Assembly (NCBI GenBank): GCA_964448005.1
Contig: CAYUUW010000040.1
Coordinates: 1-13,003, forward strand
Source: CAYUUW01 sp964448005
GTDB taxonomy: Bacteria > Patescibacteriota > Gracilibacteria > UM-FILTER-43-11
DNA: 13,003 nt
Direction: 5' to 3'
The notes beneath the pieces were generated by a model. That model saw nothing but the letters and a program-made list of their open reading frames with translations, searched no databases and was not told the origin of the DNA. Shown piece by piece: positions 11,660 through 13,003 of this stretch (the first letter of the stretch is position 1; each line of letters starts with the position of its first letter). The translations under genes and the position numbers were made by a program.

Positions 11660-11663
11660 TTAG
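11634..11663. repeat. Three ATTTAG direct repeats at exact 12-bp spacing over the promoter
   Basis: ATTTAG occurs at 11634-11639, 11646-11651 and 11658-11663, exactly 12 bp apart, covering the -35 to just past the -10. This is a candidate operator for the Phd/YefM-like antitoxin encoded next. Direct rather than inverted copies are unusual for this family. Confidence 0.45.
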
Positions 11664-11690
11664 ATGTGAATTCAATATATTTCTACTTTC

Positions 11691-11921
11691 ATGACCACCA
11701 TTACCCTCCAGGACATCAAAAGCAGGGGCTCCAAGGCGATCTCCGATTCGGAGGTGCTTTACCTGATCGTCAATTCAAAGATGAAATCCGCCATTGTTCC
11801 CATTGAAACCTACAACCTGCTGATGGAGGCTGTGGAGGAGCTGGAGGACATCAAGGCTATTGAGAAAAGAAAAAAAGAGAAGTCTATTCCTTTCAGAGGG
11901 TCTTTCGCTGCCTCCAAATGA
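11691..11921 (+). CDS. Phd/YefM-like antitoxin, 76 aa
   Basis: The protein has the Phd/YefM layout: a short first strand and helix (TITLQDIKSRGSKAI, residues 3-17), then VLYLIVNSKMKSAIVPIETYN (22-42), where the hydrophobic strand pair and the final Pro-x-x-x-Tyr/Leu-helix entry resemble YefM's VLVNDKPVAVL..EEY. A helical, charged tail follows (LLMEAVEELEDIKAIEKRKKEK). Such antitoxins bind DNA through the N-terminal fold and neutralise the toxin through the tail. The stop overlaps the toxin start by the ATGA tetranucleotide (11918-11921), typical of translational coupling. It is unrelated to the RHH antitoxin at 2217. The region is AT-richer than its flanks, consistent with a mobile addiction module. 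Confidence 0.75.
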   Translation: MTTITLQDIKSRGSKAISDSEVLYLIVNSKMKSAIVPIETYNLLMEAVEELEDIKAIEKRKKEKSIPFRGSFAASK

Positions 11922-12187
11922 TCGAGCCTATGCGTATTGAATTCAAAGCCTCCGTCCTCAAGGATGCCTGCAAGATCCCTCATGTTTTTTTGGAGAAAAT
12001 CGAAGCGGCTATACGTGCTTTGGCCAAATCTCCCATTCCCGCTGGCGCTAAAAAGATTCAGGGATACGTGGATTATTATCGGATCCGAATCGGAATGTAC
12101 CGGGTGGTTTATCGGGTTCAGCAAAAAATCGAGATCGTCACGATCATCAGAATCGGCCACCGGAAGGAGGCTTATCGTAAACTGTAG
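11918..12187 (+). CDS. RelE-family toxin (mRNA interferase), 89 aa
   Basis: The sequence shows the RelE core: ASVLKDACKIPHVFLEKI, then the helix AAIRALAKSPIPAGAKKI (near 31-48), YVDYYRIRIGMYRVVYRV (50-67), and the closing strand EIVTIIRIGHRKEAYRKL (72-89). Basic residues in YRIRIGxYRVVYRV and the RIGHRKExY end match RelE/RelE-like endoribonucleases that cut mRNA in the ribosomal A site. No residue appears lost. It starts inside the antitoxin stop (ATGA overlap); an alternative ATG is four codons later at 11930. It ends 4 bp from the convergent ferritin-like gene. The pairing of a RelE-like toxin with a Phd/YefM-like antitoxin is common. Confidence 0.85.
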   Translation: MIEPMRIEFKASVLKDACKIPHVFLEKIEAAIRALAKSPIPAGAKKIQGYVDYYRIRIGMYRVVYRVQQKIEIVTIIRIGHRKEAYRKL

Positions 12188-12191
12188 CCTT

Positions 12192-12851
12192 TTAAGTGCA
12201 ATTAGCCAATCGCTGGACATCCTCTCTCACGCCCGTGGTTATGCCCTGTATCTTCAAGCCCAATGCTTGAAGTCCTTTTGAATGACATTCAATAACTCCT
12301 GAAATCCCATGGGCACCTGCAATATTCTTCAAGGCGCTGACGTGGAACTTCTCATCAAAATGGAGCCTTTCAAAAAGCTCTCGTAAATCATCAGGGGTTT
12401 TTTCATCCTCGATTATCACCAGCATCCTTTGAAGAGACAAATCTTCAGCAAAAAAGCCAACTCCGGCTGCCGTTTCCGTGTCGATTATGCATTTTTCAAC
12501 TTCACTCCAATATCTTTCAGAATGTCGCTTTTCAGGATCAATTTTCTCACCATATTTTTCAAGCAGAGCTTCGATGATTTCTGCGTGCTTAGCCTCCTGC
12601 TCCGCGATTGTTGTAAATACTCTATGATGATGCGCATCGCGGGCACAGTAGTGATCAGCAAAATCTAAAAAACGCTGATAGGCTTGCTTTTCGGTATTGT
12701 GGAGCCTGTGCAGCCAAGCCAATAATTTTTCCGGGTCATCCAAGGCACGCTGCCACCATTCTTTTGTTTGGGCTTGCAATTCTAAAGTCTGGTCTGAATC
12801 AGGAGCCCCTTCCAGCTCATAGCCCAATTTTTGCAGCTCATGCTTTGGCAC
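12192..12851 (-). CDS. Ferritin-like diiron-domain protein, 219 aa
   Basis: The protein is a four-helix-bundle candidate with a full set of diiron ligands: Glu54 (NTEKQAYQRF), Glu86xxHis89 (EQEAKH), Glu126 or Glu136 (DTETAAG, FFAEDL), and Glu167xxHis170 (DEKFH). This matches rubrerythrin/ferritin-like superfamily architecture, in which the irons handle peroxide or oxygen or oxidise a substrate. There is no rubredoxin Cys4 domain. The start is uncertain. GTG at 12849-12851 is the first standard start, but the frame continues upstream to a CTG (12870-12872), reading NSKYTL before the GTG codon, which looks like real protein. Codon usage is visibly AT-richer than in the window's core genes, suggesting transfer. 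It lies convergent with the RelE toxin, behind a consensus promoter. Confidence 0.75.
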   Translation of the reverse strand: MPKHELQKLGYELEGAPDSDQTLELQAQTKEWWQRALDDPEKLLAWLHRLHNTEKQAYQRFLDFADHYCARDAHHHRVFTTIAEQEAKHAEIIEALLEKYGEKIDPEKRHSERYWSEVEKCIIDTETAAGVGFFAEDLSLQRMLVIIEDEKTPDDLRELFERLHFDEKFHVSALKNIAGAHGISGVIECHSKGLQALGLKIQGITTGVREDVQRLANCT

Positions 12852-12906
12852 AAGGGTATATTTAGAATTCAGCGAACCGCAGCTGAAGCGCAGCCGTTTT
12901 AATTAT

Positions 12907-12934
12907 ATTATATTAATAAAATATAATTTGTCAA
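12907..12934 (-). promoter_or_regulatory. Full-consensus sigma70 promoter of the ferritin-like gene
   Basis: On the minus strand a perfect TTGACA (12934-12929), a 16-bp spacer and a perfect TATAAT (12912-12907) occur, the strongest promoter match in the window. Transcription would start near 12900, about 49 nt before the GTG start. The rest of the window (12935-13003) shows nothing I can name. Confidence 0.75.
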
Positions 12935-13003
12935 TCCTTCTTCAGAATCCTGAATTCAACCTGGAAACCGAACACCCGATTTTTTTAGATGATTGGATAA
13001 TAC

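Noticed and set aside
1..13003. Insertion sequence, integrase or phage genes
   Set aside because: No transposase, integrase or phage structural protein is encoded, and I found no terminal inverted repeats with target duplications.

Overview
The window is bacterial and looks like part of a metagenome-assembled scaffold: a run of 10 Ns (1515-1524) interrupts one gene, and the genes are a loose mix without long operons. TGA, TAA and TAG all act as stops, so the code is standard. Most genes are GC-rich. Both toxin-antitoxin modules, the leader of a Trp-rich membrane protein and the last gene are clearly AT-richer. I infer an uncultivated lineage, possibly Patescibacteria (CPR): ribosomal protein L27 has a C-terminal tail of the kind I associate with that group, and almost no gene has a Shine-Dalgarno sequence. 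The evidence is not decisive. A DUF4215/Gly-Asp-repeat surface protein looks more like Myxococcota, and an FAD oxidoreductase belongs to a family known from Bacteroidota, Planctomycetota and Verrucomicrobiota.

Layout, left to right. 1-1435 (minus strand): the 5' end of radC, a small XRE-type regulator and an MBL-fold hydrolase of the glyoxalase II/persulfide dioxygenase type. 1484-2721 (plus): a SAM methyltransferase holding the sequence gap, then a ribbon-helix-helix antitoxin and RelE-like toxin pair with a near-consensus promoter overlapped by a perfect 26-bp palindrome. 2722-3314: noncoding DNA with an intrinsic terminator, a strong promoter and two large, well-paired hairpins in the leader of a 99-aa Trp-rich membrane protein (3315-3614). 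3748-6734 (plus): a WecG/TagA/CpsF glycosyltransferase, a membrane-anchored bacterial PH-domain protein and a 476-aa helical protein with internal repeats. 6857-7480 (minus): the Cys-rich DUF4215 secreted protein or lipoprotein.

7764-8863 (plus): rpmA and an unknown 244-aa protein. 8878-9456 (minus): riboflavin synthase, with a long leader that holds a 26-codon ORF resembling a MazF N-terminus. 9892-11463 (minus): the FAD-dependent oxidoreductase. 11691-12187 (plus): a second toxin-antitoxin pair, Phd/YefM-like plus RelE-like. 12192-12851 (minus): a ferritin-like diiron protein behind a consensus promoter.

No pathway joins all these genes. The housekeeping functions (RadC, L27, riboflavin synthase) are interleaved with accessory genes: two addiction modules, envelope and surface proteins, and detoxification or redox enzymes. 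No complete new multi-gene system is demonstrated. The least explained elements are the structured leader and its Trp-rich membrane protein, the repeat-containing 476-aa protein, and the near absence of ribosome binding sites.
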